A stretch of 64,000 bases of DNA from Pseudomonas borbori (GCF_900115555.1 NZ_FOWX01000025.1:22924-86923); one strand, 5' to 3'. Shown: positions 44,879 to 53,970, counted from the stretch's first letter. Program-made: numbers and translations. The notes: generated by a model from the letters alone, not told the origin.

Positions 44879-45229
44879 TCTTTCCTGCGCCTTTGCCCCT
44901 ACCTGGATTTTAGCCGCTGCCTTCAGCAATTGAGGGCGACGCGGCGTCCAGGATGCTGCTTCCTCTGCTAACCCCCCCTGAGTCGTTGCCTGTCCTGTTT
45001 CGCGCAGCCGCTTGTCTGTGGCCGCTGCAGGCAGGGCTCTGCCATGGGCCCTCTGTGTGTGGTTGAAAATAAATTGAACAGATTTTTGATTTATGATCAG
45101 ATTAAACTTATGCTCTGAGTTGACTGCGGGCTCTATGCGCTTTCCTCCAAGGCGGTTTATGGCCGTTTGACTGCTCTGAAAGCCCCGCGCCACACAACCA
45201 CAAAAGTGCCAACCTCGAGGTACCTGAAT
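44879..45229. promoter_or_regulatory. Intergenic region with promoter of ditL-P operon
   Basis: About 350 bases between the TetR gene and the amidohydrolase. It holds the operator-like site at 45075-45099 and otherwise nothing I can name. The frame of the next gene opens at 45167, but the first 21 codons do not look like protein of this family. Confidence 0.5.
45075..45099 (+). promoter_or_regulatory. Variant operator motif upstream of ditL operon
   Basis: TGAACA-N13-TGATCA. The left half is perfect, the right differs at one or two positions. It lies 131 bases upstream of the amidohydrolase ATG, in an A/T-rich patch unlike the surrounding GC-rich DNA. Confidence 0.5.
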
Positions 45230-46306
45230 ATGCTCATCGACCTTCATGCTCACGCCCCCCATCCCGATTACTACAACCAGCATCCCTATTGGGGGCCGGC
45301 CTTTGAGGCCCAGCCCGATGGCGACATCAAGTTGCGTGTGGGTGACTGGATCCTGTCGCTGGGCGCCCCGGAACGTAAGAAGGCGCTACGCGAGGCGCAT
45401 GCGCGTGGCGAGACGCTGAACGTTGAAGAGTACATGGCCAAGTGGCGCGACCCGAACAACCGCCTCGCCGCGATGGATGCCGCTGGCCAGGACGCTCAGG
45501 TTCTGTCGGTTCCGAGTCACTGTTACATGTATTGGACTGAGGCCGAGTTTGCCGTTCCCTTCGCCCGCAAGGTCAATGACGTGCTGGCCGACTATTGCTC
45601 GGCTGCGCCCAATCGCCTGATGTTCTGGGCGCATGCGCCACTGAACGTGCCGCATGAAGCGGCCAAGGAAATCCGTCGCGCGGTTACCGAGTTGGGCGCC
45701 AAGGGCCTGGTTGCGGGGGGTTCCAATTTTGGCGGCATGGAGTATGACTCGCCGGAACTGGACCCGGTATGGCAGGCGCTGTGCGATCTCGACGTGCCGA
45801 TCTTCGTGCATGGTTACAACCAGTCCGTGACCTGGGGCAAAGAAGCCAACACCGACCGTTTTGAAACAACCGCTATCGTCGGCATGAACTACGACGAAAC
45901 CAAGTGCCTGTGGTATCTGATCAACGGCGGTGTGCTGGACCGCTTCCCCAATCTGAAGATCTATATCACCCACGGTGGCGGCTTCGTTCCCTACCAGTTG
46001 GGGCGTATGGCTCAGACCAATCCGAACCTGGATGTTTACCACAACAAAAAGCCTTTCCTGGACTACCTGCCCAACTTCTACTTCGATGTGGAGCTGCATG
46101 AGCTGCCGATGCGTCAGGCCATGGTCGATGTTATCGGCGCGGATCGGGTTCTTTATGGCTCCAACTTCGGCGGTAGTGATGCGGTTCGGCATGACCTGAC
46201 CGAAGGGCTGCGCCTGTCGGATGAAGATCTGCAGAAGATCCGTTGGAAGAACGCCTGCGAGCTGCTGCACCTTGACCCGGCGAAGGTCGGAAAGGTTGGT
46301 GTCTGA
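45230..46306 (+). CDS. ditL: Amidohydrolase (ACMSD-like)
   Basis: 358 residues. The H-x-H metal site is in MLIDLHAHAPH, followed by a His in FVHGYNQS, one in ITHGGG and a C-terminal YGSNFGG region with Asp, as in amidohydrolase-2 decarboxylases and hydrolases. I chose ATG 45230, with GAGG about 10 bases upstream, over 45167. It shares overall layout with the protein at 59021. It starts a five-gene operon with FAH, 3-hydroxyacyl-CoA dehydrogenase, thiolase and CMD genes; the stop overlaps the next ATG (TGATG). Confidence 0.84.
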   Translation: MLIDLHAHAPHPDYYNQHPYWGPAFEAQPDGDIKLRVGDWILSLGAPERKKALREAHARGETLNVEEYMAKWRDPNNRLAAMDAAGQDAQVLSVPSHCYMYWTEAEFAVPFARKVNDVLADYCSAAPNRLMFWAHAPLNVPHEAAKEIRRAVTELGAKGLVAGGSNFGGMEYDSPELDPVWQALCDLDVPIFVHGYNQSVTWGKEANTDRFETTAIVGMNYDETKCLWYLINGGVLDRFPNLKIYITHGGGFVPYQLGRMAQTNPNLDVYHNKKPFLDYLPNFYFDVELHELPMRQAMVDVIGADRVLYGSNFGGSDAVRHDLTEGLRLSDEDLQKIRWKNACELLHLDPAKVGKVGV

Positions 46307-47160
46307 TGAAACTTGCTCGTTGCTCCTACCATGAAACCGGCTCGTTCTGGGCGGTGGTCGATCCGCTGCGAGATGAAGTACACCCTATAGAGGGGGAGTT
46401 CAGCACCTGGGCACCCGCAGTTGCCGGAGGGGCCGGGATCAGCGCGTTGCGACTTTCCGGGATGACGCTGCCCTTGTCCAAGGTGCACCTGCTGCCACCT
46501 ATAGAGCCGGTGAACCGGGTCGTGGTGGCGGGGGCCAACTATGCCAAGCACCTGGCCGAAGATTTCGGTCTCGCCGCGCCGGCGCAGCCGGTGGCCTTTC
46601 TCAAGGCCTATGGTGCCCTGATCGGTGCGCATGACCCGATCCGCTACCCACCCCTGACCGAAGAACTCGATCACGAAGTGGAGCTGGTGGTGGTGATCGG
46701 CAGTGCCGAAATCGATTTGGAAAACCCCCTAGGCTGCGTTCTCGGCTATACCGTCGGCAACGACGTCAGTTCCCGCGACCTGCAACGCAGCGGTCCGGCA
46801 GGTATCGGCATGGATCTGTTCGCCGCCAAGAGCCAGGACCGTACGACTAGCGTCGGTCCCTGGGTCGTCACCAAGGACGAGTTCCCCGAGGGATCGCCCA
46901 AGGTGCGCCTGACCCTTAAGGTCAACGGCGAGACTCGCCAGGATGGCTCTACCGCCGAGATGACCTGGGATGTCGGGCAGTTGATCCGTTTCGTCCAGCA
47001 GCGCTCCAGTTTTGCCTGTGGCGACATTCTCTTCACCGGTTCGCCCGCCGGCGTGGGGATGGGCACCGGTTTGTTTCTGAATCCCGGGGATGTGGTCGAA
47101 GCAACGATCGAGGGCATCGGTACGTTACGCAACGTTGTGAGCGAAAAGTCCCGCGTCTAA
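46306..47160 (+). CDS. ditM: Fumarylacetoacetate hydrolase family protein
   Basis: 284 residues. Metal-site E-x-E in LDHEVELVVVIG, then GYTVGNDVSSRDLQRS, QDRTTSVGPWVVTKDE and ILFTGSPAGVGMGTGLFLNPGDVVEATIEGIGTLRN. Very typical of 2-hydroxymuconate-type hydrolases, hydratases and isomerases. It overlaps the preceding amidohydrolase by one base, which suggests a two-step hydrolysis. Third FAH protein in the window. Symbol by order only. Confidence 0.83.
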   Translation: MKLARCSYHETGSFWAVVDPLRDEVHPIEGEFSTWAPAVAGGAGISALRLSGMTLPLSKVHLLPPIEPVNRVVVAGANYAKHLAEDFGLAAPAQPVAFLKAYGALIGAHDPIRYPPLTEELDHEVELVVVIGSAEIDLENPLGCVLGYTVGNDVSSRDLQRSGPAGIGMDLFAAKSQDRTTSVGPWVVTKDEFPEGSPKVRLTLKVNGETRQDGSTAEMTWDVGQLIRFVQQRSSFACGDILFTGSPAGVGMGTGLFLNPGDVVEATIEGIGTLRNVVSEKSRV

Positions 47161-47172
47161 TCGAGAGCGAAT

Positions 47173-48078
47173 ATGAATATGAATAAAGAAGAGAAAGTCG
47201 TAGTCGTTGGTGCCGGGCTCATGGGCACCGGCATCGCGCATGGTTTCGCCAGTTCCGGTTATCCCACCTTGCTGGTAGACACCAACGCCGACTCGCTGAA
47301 CCGTGCCAAGGACAGCATCGAGAGCATCCTCAACGCCGGGGTCAAGCTCGGCAAAGTCTCCGAAGAGTCTGCGCAAGCGTCCCTGGCACGCCTGATTATC
47401 TGTCGTGATCTGAGTGAGGCTGCAGCAGGCGCGCATTGGCTAGTCGAGACAGTCTCCGAGCAGCTGGCGGTGAAGAAGGCCGTGGTTACCCAGGCAGAGC
47501 CGCTGCTGGCGCCTGGGGCGATCATCGCGACCAATACCTCGGCGTTGAGCGTGACTGAGATCGCCGCTGCAGTGCCCAGCCCGGATCGGGTCATCGGCAT
47601 GCACTTCTTTAATCCGGTGCACAAGATGAAACTCATCGAACTGGTGCGCGGCCTGGCTACCAGCGACGAAACCGTGGTGCGCACCCGCGCGTTGTGCGAT
47701 GCCATGGGCAAGACCTCGATCATCGTCAACGAGTCCCCTGGCCTGACTACCAGCCGTATGTCTGCGCTGTTGGGCAACGAAGCCATGTACATGCTGCAGG
47801 AAGGCACGGCGAGTGCCGAGGACATCGACACCGCCCTGCGTCTGGGCTTCAACCACCCGATGGGGCCGCTGGAACTGGGTGACCTGACCGGCTGGGATAC
47901 CCGTCTGTCGGTACTGAAATATCTGCATCAATCGCTAGGCGAGAAGTTTCGCCCGTGCCCGCTGATCATCAAGATGGTCGCGGCCGGTCGCCTGGGGCGC
48001 AAGACTGGGAGCGGCGTCTACCGCTATGAAGAGGGTAAGCAGGTGCCGAACTCCGGCCTCAAGGCGAGTGCCCTATGA
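47173..48078 (+). CDS. ditN: 3-hydroxyacyl-CoA dehydrogenase
   Basis: 301 residues of the 3-hydroxybutyryl-CoA/PaaH type. NAD motif VVVVGAGLMGTGIAHGFA at the N-terminus, TNTSALSVTEIAAAV, the catalytic-His segment GMHFFNPVHKMKLIELVRG, then NESPGLTTSRM and the C-terminal dimer domain with FNHPMGPLELGDLTGWD. It oxidises a 3-hydroxyacyl-CoA to the 3-keto form. Overlaps the thiolase start by 4 bases, giving the usual last two steps of beta-oxidation. Confidence 0.91.
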   Translation: MNMNKEEKVVVVGAGLMGTGIAHGFASSGYPTLLVDTNADSLNRAKDSIESILNAGVKLGKVSEESAQASLARLIICRDLSEAAAGAHWLVETVSEQLAVKKAVVTQAEPLLAPGAIIATNTSALSVTEIAAAVPSPDRVIGMHFFNPVHKMKLIELVRGLATSDETVVRTRALCDAMGKTSIIVNESPGLTTSRMSALLGNEAMYMLQEGTASAEDIDTALRLGFNHPMGPLELGDLTGWDTRLSVLKYLHQSLGEKFRPCPLIIKMVAAGRLGRKTGSGVYRYEEGKQVPNSGLKASAL

Positions 48079-49247
48079 GCGACATCGTGATCGTTGATGC
48101 TGTGCGCACGCCTGTCGGCCGTTTCCGTGGCAGCCTTGCCGGGGTGCGTGCCGATCATTTGGGGGCGCTGGTGCTCAATACGCTGCTGGAGCGCACCGGC
48201 CTATCGCCCGCACAGGTCGATGATGTGATCTTCGGCTGCGTGACGCAGATCGGCGAGCAGTCCGCCAACATCGCGCGCACCGCCTTGTTGGGAGCCGGCT
48301 GGCCGGTGACCATTCCGGGTATGACCCTGGACCGAAAATGCGGTTCCGGCGAGGCGGCAGTGCATGCGGCTGTCGGCGCGATTGCCGCAGGTGCCGCCGA
48401 TATCATCATTGCCGGTGGCGCGGAAAACATGAGCCGCGTACCCATGGGCAGTAACCGTGAGATCCATGGCGAAGCCTTCGGCTGGATGGCGGCCGAGCGT
48501 TACGATCTGACCAGCCAGGGCGAGGCCGCCGAGCGGGTGGTGGACAAGTGGTCGCTGAGCCGCGATGCACTGGACGACTACGCATTCGCCAGCCATAGCC
48601 GTGCGGCGCACGCCGCCGATGCCGGGTATTTCGATAATGAACTGGTACCGGTGCCGGTCGCTGAGTTGCGCGAGCATGCGCTCACCGAGCCCGCCGGCAT
48701 ACTGCAGGCGGACGAGACCATCCGCCGTGACACTTCGCGGGAAAAATTGTCGACCCTGAAAACTAGTTTCCGCCCGGACACTGGACGGATCACCGCCGGC
48801 AACTCCTCGCAGATTTCCGATGGTGCGGCGGCGCTGCTGCTGATGTCCGCAGATACCGCCAAGCGCCTGGGTCTGAAGGCTCGCGCGCGCATCCGCGCCT
48901 TCACCACTGTTGGCGTGGACCCGACCTTGATGCTCACCGGTCCGATCGATGCGACCAGAAAGGTGCTGGATAAAGCCGGGCTGACACTTGCTGACATCGA
49001 TCTGTTCGAAATCAACGAAGCCTTCGCTTCCGTACCGCTGGCCTGGATGCACGAGACCGGTGTGGCGCATGACCGGCTCAACGTCAACGGTGGGGCAATT
49101 GCCCTCGGTCATCCGCTTGGCGCCAGTGGCGCACGGTTGATGACCACCCTGTTGAACGAGCTGGAGCGACGGGGCGGGCGCTATGGCCTGCAGGCAATCT
49201 GCTGCGCAGGTGGCCTTGGCACTGCGACCATCATCGAGCGGATCTGA
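48075..49247 (+). CDS. ditO: Acetyl-CoA acetyltransferase (thiolase)
   Basis: 390 residues, full-length thiolase. The nucleophilic Cys lies near residue 91 in LDRKCGSGEAA. The His of NGGAIALGHPLGASGAR and the C-terminal Cys in ICCAGGLG complete the catalytic set. It contrasts with the thiolase-like ditF protein, which lacks the nucleophile. Catalyses thiolytic cleavage of 3-ketoacyl-CoA. ATGA overlap with the preceding dehydrogenase. Confidence 0.92.
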   Translation: MSDIVIVDAVRTPVGRFRGSLAGVRADHLGALVLNTLLERTGLSPAQVDDVIFGCVTQIGEQSANIARTALLGAGWPVTIPGMTLDRKCGSGEAAVHAAVGAIAAGAADIIIAGGAENMSRVPMGSNREIHGEAFGWMAAERYDLTSQGEAAERVVDKWSLSRDALDDYAFASHSRAAHAADAGYFDNELVPVPVAELREHALTEPAGILQADETIRRDTSREKLSTLKTSFRPDTGRITAGNSSQISDGAAALLLMSADTAKRLGLKARARIRAFTTVGVDPTLMLTGPIDATRKVLDKAGLTLADIDLFEINEAFASVPLAWMHETGVAHDRLNVNGGAIALGHPLGASGARLMTTLLNELERRGGRYGLQAICCAGGLGTATIIERI

Positions 49248-49249
49248 AT

Positions 49250-49753
49250 ATGGCCCGCATAGCCATGCTCGGTCTGGAGCAAATGCCGGTCGAGCTCCGC
49301 GAGGCGATTGCGCGAGGGCAGGACAGTCGCATGCTCAGTTCGTCCAAACCTGTTCAGGTCTGGGCGCACCGCCCGCAGGTGGCATTGGCATGGTTGGCCC
49401 TGATGGAAAGCTTGCATTGCGACAGCCTTCTCGAAGAGCGCCTGCGTGAATTGCTGCGATTGAAGATCGCCAGCATCACCAACTGTCAGGCCTGTCAGGT
49501 GGCGCGCAAGTCCGACCAGGTCAGCGAGCAAGACATCGCCTGCCTGGCCAGCGACAGCGAGCGCTTCAGTCCCGCAGAACAGGCGGGCTTGCGCTTCGCC
49601 GAGCTGTTCGCCGGCGACTATATGACGATCGGCGATGAGCACTATGCGCAACTGGCGCAGTACTTCACCTCAGCCCAGGTCGTGGAGCTGAACATGTATT
49701 GCGCACTGATGCTTGCCGGTGGCCGTATGACCTATGTCCAGCAGGCCTATTGA
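49250..49753 (+). CDS. ditP: Carboxymuconolactone decarboxylase/AhpD-like protein
   Basis: 167 residues. The segment ELLRLKIASITNCQACQVARKSD contains the CxxC and nearby residues of AhpD/CMD-fold proteins. Members are peroxidases or decarboxylases. It is the last gene of the ditL operon, starting 3 bases after the thiolase stop. A redox role (CxxC) or decarboxylation of a keto acid are both possible. Confidence 0.82.
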   Translation: MARIAMLGLEQMPVELREAIARGQDSRMLSSSKPVQVWAHRPQVALAWLALMESLHCDSLLEERLRELLRLKIASITNCQACQVARKSDQVSEQDIACLASDSERFSPAEQAGLRFAELFAGDYMTIGDEHYAQLAQYFTSAQVVELNMYCALMLAGGRMTYVQQAY

Positions 49754-49798
49754 CGGCTGCGGCTATTACCTATGTTGGGCAGCAAATTTAAGTGCATT

Positions 49799-49823
49799 TG
49801 GTCAAATTGTAAAAAACCGTTCA
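49799..49823 (+). promoter_or_regulatory. Variant operator motif upstream of ditQ
   Basis: TGGTCA-N13-CGTTCA, two differences from the perfect half-sites. It lies 90 bases upstream of the P450 ATG, in a short A/T-rich gap. Weaker than the others but at the expected kind of place. Confidence 0.4.
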
Positions 49824-49913
49824 GCTAGTGATGGGTTGCGCCTAAGATGACTAGCAATATGCTGGCCTCTGCGGGCCGCGTCATGGCTATGCACAACAAG
49901 AAAGGAGACGAAC

Positions 49914-51188
49914 ATGTCCGAACAAGAACAGAGCAAGCTGGAGCAGGTGTTCGCCAATGTGGCGAGCAACTATCGCGGCGCCGATGTCGACCTGCATGCC
50001 GTGTATCGCGACATGCGTCAAAACTCCCCTGTCTTGCAAGAAAACTTCATGGCGCGCCTGGGGGTCCCCTCTATCGCTGGGCTCGATGTTAACCGCCCAA
50101 CCTTCACTCTGTTCAAATACGATGACGTCATGGCGGTCATGCGCGATCACGTTAACTTCACCAACGGCTTCATCGCCGAGGGACTGGGTTCGTTCTTCGA
50201 CGGTTTGATCCTCACTGCGATGGACGGCGAGGCGCACAAGAGCATTCGCAACCTGCTGCAGCCGGTATTCATGCCCGAGACGGTCAATCGCTGGAAAGAA
50301 ACCAGGATCGATCGCGTCATCCGCGAGGAATACCTCGAGCCCATGGTGGCGCGTAAAAGCGCCGACATTATGGAGTTCGCCCTGCATTTCCCGATCCGCG
50401 TGATCTATGCACTGATCGGCTTTCCCGAGGACCGTCCGGAAGACATCGAACAGTACGCCGCCTGGGCGCTGGCGATTCTGGCTGGTCCACAGGTCGATCC
50501 GGAAAAGGCCGCAGCCGCTCGCGCTGCCGCCATGGAGGCTGCCAAGGCCCTTTATGACGTGGTCAAGGTGGTGGTGGCGCAGCGCCGCGAGGAGGGTGCG
50601 ACGGGCGATGACCTGATTAGCCGGCTGATCCGCGCCGAATACGAGGGACGCTCGCTGGACGACCATGATATTGCCACCTTCGTCCGCTCGCTGCTGCCGG
50701 CCGCGAGTGAGACCACCACCCGTACCTTTGGCACCCTGATGACCCTCCTGCTCGAGAGGCCTGAGCTGCTCGAGCGCGTGCGCCAGGATCGCAGCCTGGT
50801 GGCCAAGGCGATCGACGAGTCGGTGCGTTACGAACCCGTCGCGACCTTCAAGGTGCGCCAGGCGGACAAAGACATGGTGATTCGTGGCGTGAGCATTCCC
50901 AAAGGCGCGATGGTGTCGTGCATCGTGAGTTCGGCGAACCGCGACGAAGACGCCTTCGAGAACGCCGATGTGTTCGATATCGACCGGCGCGTGCGGCCAT
51001 CCTTCGGCTTCGGCTTCGGTACGCACATGTGTATCGGCCAGTTTGTCGCCAAGACGGAAATCAACTGTGCGCTCAATGCCATTCTCGACCTGATGCCCAA
51101 CATCCGCCTGGACCCTTCCAAGCCCGCGCCGGAGATCATTGGTGCCCAGTTGCGCGGCCCGCATAACGTGCATGTGATCTGGGATTAA
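49914..51188 (+). CDS. ditQ: Cytochrome P450 (resin-acid type)
   Basis: 424 residues. I-helix LLPAASETTTRTF, E-x-x-R in DESVRYEPV, heme loop FGFGFGTHMCIGQF with Cys near residue 371. In dit clusters DitQ is the P450 (CYP226 group) that hydroxylates dehydroabietic acid at C7 (established knowledge, recalled). RBS AAGGAG. The paralogue at 11116 shares the whole layout. Needs ferredoxin and reductase, probably those at 25280 and 23998. Confidence 0.89.
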   Translation: MSEQEQSKLEQVFANVASNYRGADVDLHAVYRDMRQNSPVLQENFMARLGVPSIAGLDVNRPTFTLFKYDDVMAVMRDHVNFTNGFIAEGLGSFFDGLILTAMDGEAHKSIRNLLQPVFMPETVNRWKETRIDRVIREEYLEPMVARKSADIMEFALHFPIRVIYALIGFPEDRPEDIEQYAAWALAILAGPQVDPEKAAAARAAAMEAAKALYDVVKVVVAQRREEGATGDDLISRLIRAEYEGRSLDDHDIATFVRSLLPAASETTTRTFGTLMTLLLERPELLERVRQDRSLVAKAIDESVRYEPVATFKVRQADKDMVIRGVSIPKGAMVSCIVSSANRDEDAFENADVFDIDRRVRPSFGFGFGTHMCIGQFVAKTEINCALNAILDLMPNIRLDPSKPAPEIIGAQLRGPHNVHVIWD

Positions 51189-51265
51189 CCCGTTTACGGG
51201 GGTGCTGCCATCGTGACATGCGGTGCGTTCGTCGGCTGGCGGCTCCGGGTAATCCGTTAATTATT

Positions 51266-51290
51266 TGAACATATATAGAAAATGTGTTTA
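51266..51290 (+). promoter_or_regulatory. Operator motif upstream of amidohydrolase
   Basis: TGAACA-N13-TGTTTA, one mismatch in the right half-site. It is followed at once by the 12-base palindrome GTTTAATTAAAC (51286-51297). It lies 67 bases upstream of the ATG at 51357. Confidence 0.6.
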
Positions 51291-51356
51291 ATTAAACCCC
51301 GGTGTGCTCTATGATCGATAGCACAATTAAGAACCCGAAAGCGAAGGGGAAAAACA

Positions 51357-52664
51357 ATGAAGGTTGAAGATCTGATTCTCGTCAGCGTCGATGATCACGC
51401 GATTGAGCCGCCAAATGCCTTTGCCCGCCATATGCCGGCGCGCTTCAAAGGACGCGAGCCGCATGTGGTCAAGCGTGACGAACGCGACGTCTGGGTGTTC
51501 GAGGAGCAGGCCACCGGTTACATGGGCCTCAATTCCGTGGTCGGTCGCCCGAAAGAGGAATACGGCATGGAGCCGCTGGGCTACGACCAGATGCGCCGTG
51601 GTACCTGGAGCATCATGGACCGTGTCGACGACATGAACGCCAACGGCGTTCTCGGTTCGCTGTGTTTCCCGACCTTCCCCGGCTTCGCCGGCCAACGCTT
51701 CCAGAACCACCCAGACCGCGCCGTGTCCCTGGCCGCCATTCAGGCCTACAACGACTGGCACCTGCACGACTGGTGCAACGCCGCGCCGGGACGCTTCATC
51801 CCCTTGATGCTGGTGCCCTGGTGGGACATGCAGGCCGCTGCCGCGGAAGTCACGCGCCTGGCGAAACTTGGCGTACATGCCGTGTCGCTGTCCGATAACC
51901 CGGCGATTCATGGCTATCCCTCGATTCACAGCGACTACTGGGATCCGTTGTGGAAAGCCTGTTCGGACAACAACGTCGTGATCTGCTGCCACATTGGCAC
52001 CGGCGTGAAGGCCAATCATGCCTCCGACCTGTCGCCGATCGACGCCTGGATCACCTCCATGCCGATCTCCATCGCCAACTCGGCGGCCGACTGGATCTGG
52101 GCACCGATGTGGAAAAAATTCCCTAACCTGCGCATGGCATTGTCCGAGGGCAGTATCGGCTGGATTCCCTATCTGTTGGAGCGAGCGGACTTCACTCACC
52201 GGCACCACAATGCCTGGACCAATTCCAACTTCGGCGGGCAGATGCCCAGCGATATCTTCAAGAAGCACTTCGTCACCTGCTTCATCGAAGATAATTTCGG
52301 CTTGCAGAACCTGAAGTTCATGAACGAAGACATGGTCACCTGGGAAAGCGACTACCCGCACTCCGACTGCACCTGGCCGAACTCGCCAGAATCCGCCTGG
52401 GAAGGGTTGCAGCACCTGTCCAAGGAGACCATCGACAAGGTTACTCACCTCAATGCCATGCGTGAGTTCTCCTTCGATCCGTTCTCCATCCACGGTCGCG
52501 AGAACTGCACCGTTGCTGCGCTGCGGGCCAAGGCGACGCATGTCAGCATCGAGCCGGCACTGGGTCTCGGCGGTGCCGACCATGGACGCAACGACGGCAA
52601 GCCGGTCACTTCGGGCGACATCAATGCGATGTTCGAGAAGGCCGACGCCGGTACTGCGCTTTAA
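51357..52664 (+). CDS. Amidohydrolase-2 family hydrolase, copy of the one at 19047
   Basis: 435 residues. Metal-site variant VSVDDHAIEP, ICCHIGTG, ALSEGSIGWIPYLLERADFTHRHHNAW and ESDYPHSDCTWP are all conserved with the protein at 19047; the two are nearly identical along their length, including long stretches at DNA level. Here it stands alone under its own operator and is followed by a terminator-like hairpin. Function in pathway probably the same in both: hydrolysis or decarboxylation of a cleavage product. Confidence 0.87.
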   Translation: MKVEDLILVSVDDHAIEPPNAFARHMPARFKGREPHVVKRDERDVWVFEEQATGYMGLNSVVGRPKEEYGMEPLGYDQMRRGTWSIMDRVDDMNANGVLGSLCFPTFPGFAGQRFQNHPDRAVSLAAIQAYNDWHLHDWCNAAPGRFIPLMLVPWWDMQAAAAEVTRLAKLGVHAVSLSDNPAIHGYPSIHSDYWDPLWKACSDNNVVICCHIGTGVKANHASDLSPIDAWITSMPISIANSAADWIWAPMWKKFPNLRMALSEGSIGWIPYLLERADFTHRHHNAWTNSNFGGQMPSDIFKKHFVTCFIEDNFGLQNLKFMNEDMVTWESDYPHSDCTWPNSPESAWEGLQHLSKETIDKVTHLNAMREFSFDPFSIHGRENCTVAALRAKATHVSIEPALGLGGADHGRNDGKPVTSGDINAMFEKADAGTAL

Positions 52665-52688
52665 GGTCTAGTGCCTGTGCGGTTAATG

Positions 52689-52705
52689 GGTTAATTGAAT
52701 TAACC
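52689..52705. promoter_or_regulatory. 17-bp palindrome GGTTAATT-G-AATTAACC
   Basis: Perfect 8-base arms around a single central base, between the amidohydrolase stop (52664) and the acyl-CoA dehydrogenase start (52820). It differs from the 25-bp motif and could be the operator of the beta-oxidation operon for another regulator, possibly one of the TetR proteins. Position alone supports it. Confidence 0.45.
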
Positions 52706-52725
52706 AAACAGGCCACTGGCGGAGC

Positions 52726-52752
52726 CCCTCCCGCTGCTCCACGGCGGGAGGG
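52726..52752 (+). terminator. Hairpin downstream of amidohydrolase
   Basis: CCCTCCCGC (52726-52734) pairs with GCGGGAGGG (52744-52752) over a 9-base loop. It lies 60 bases after the amidohydrolase stop. No T run follows, so termination strength is uncertain. Confidence 0.5.
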
Positions 52753-52819
52753 CTGACAGCATCGGCTTGCCTGGTCGCCGCTTGGCGGCCAGGCCTCGTG
52801 CCCAGTTTAGAGAGCGCAC

Positions 52820-53968
52820 ATGTCTATCACCCAGTTCACCTACAGCAGAATTCCCGCCGAGGCGGAGTCACTTCGCGACGAGGTGCGGGAGTTCCTTCAG
52901 AACAATCTCGGCGATTACCCGACAACCGCCAGGGCTCAGTCCTGGATGGGCTTCGATGCGGCCTTCAGCCGCAAGCTCGGTGCCCAAGGTTGGGTCGGCA
53001 TGGCGCTGCCCGAGCAGTACGGCGGCGCGGCCGCAGGGCCGTTTGCCCGCTACGTGATCATCGAGGAGCTGCTGGCCGCTGGCGCGCCTGTGTCGGCGCA
53101 CTGGATTGCCGACCGGCAGAGCGGGCCGTTGATCAATCGTTTTGGCAGCGAAGCTCAGCGGGAGCGTTATTTGCCGCCGATTTGCCGGGGCGAGAGTTAC
53201 TTCTGTATCGGCATGAGCGAACCGAATTCCGGTTCCGATCTGGCCTCGATCAAGACCTCGGCCACCCGTAACGATGCTGGCTGGTTGCTCAACGGACAGA
53301 AGGTATGGACCACCAATGCCCAGCATGCGCATTTCATGATTGCCCTGGTGCGCACCGGCGAAAAGCAGGCCGCACGCCATGAGGGCATGTCGCAGTTCAT
53401 CGTCGACCTGCGCCTGCCGGGAATCACCATTCGGCCGATTCGCGATCTGGCTGGCGGCGAGCATTTCAATGAGGTGTTCTTCGACAACGTCCAACTCGAT
53501 GCCGACGCCCTGATCGGCACCGAAGGCAAAGGCTGGGATCAGGTAACGGCCGAGCTGGCCTTCGAGCGCAGCGGTCCGGAGCGCTTCCTCAGTTGCATCG
53601 AGCTGCTGAAGACGCTGATCAGTGCCGTGGGTCGTCAGCCCGACGCCTTGCAGAGCCGTGAAATCGGCCGTCTCAGCGCCAAACTGCTGACCCTGCGCAA
53701 CATGTCGCTGTCGGTCACCGCACAGTTGGCGGCGGGCGAACACCCGGCCTGGGCTGCCTCCTGCGTGAAGGACCTCGGCAACCTGTTCGAACAGGAGATT
53801 CCCGAGGTCGCGCAGCTGCTGCTGGAGGCCGAGCCTCGTCAGGAGGGCGGCAGCGAGCATGCCCAGGTTCTCGCCTACCTGACCCAGATGGCACCGTCTT
53901 TCTCACTGCGTGGAGGCACCCGCGAAATCCTGCGCGGCATCATCGCGCGCGGCATGGGGTTGCGATAA
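52820..53968 (+). CDS. Acyl-CoA dehydrogenase, first of an adjacent pair
   Basis: 382 residues. N-terminal helical domain, then CIGMSEPNSGSDLASIKT with the FAD/substrate motif, VNGQ-type strand NGQKVWTTNAQHAHFMI, and C-terminal SFSLRGGTREILRGIIARGMGL. The helix that normally reads R-x-QFG-x-P/I is replaced by ERSGPERFLSCIELL, so part of the FAD site is missing, while the next gene carries RTQFGRPIGAFQAIQ. This complementary arrangement matches alpha2beta2 acyl-CoA dehydrogenases of steroid degraders. First gene of a four-gene operon. Confidence 0.86.
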   Translation: MSITQFTYSRIPAEAESLRDEVREFLQNNLGDYPTTARAQSWMGFDAAFSRKLGAQGWVGMALPEQYGGAAAGPFARYVIIEELLAAGAPVSAHWIADRQSGPLINRFGSEAQRERYLPPICRGESYFCIGMSEPNSGSDLASIKTSATRNDAGWLLNGQKVWTTNAQHAHFMIALVRTGEKQAARHEGMSQFIVDLRLPGITIRPIRDLAGGEHFNEVFFDNVQLDADALIGTEGKGWDQVTAELAFERSGPERFLSCIELLKTLISAVGRQPDALQSREIGRLSAKLLTLRNMSLSVTAQLAAGEHPAWAASCVKDLGNLFEQEIPEVAQLLLEAEPRQEGGSEHAQVLAYLTQMAPSFSLRGGTREILRGIIARGMGLR

Positions 53969-53970
53969 TT

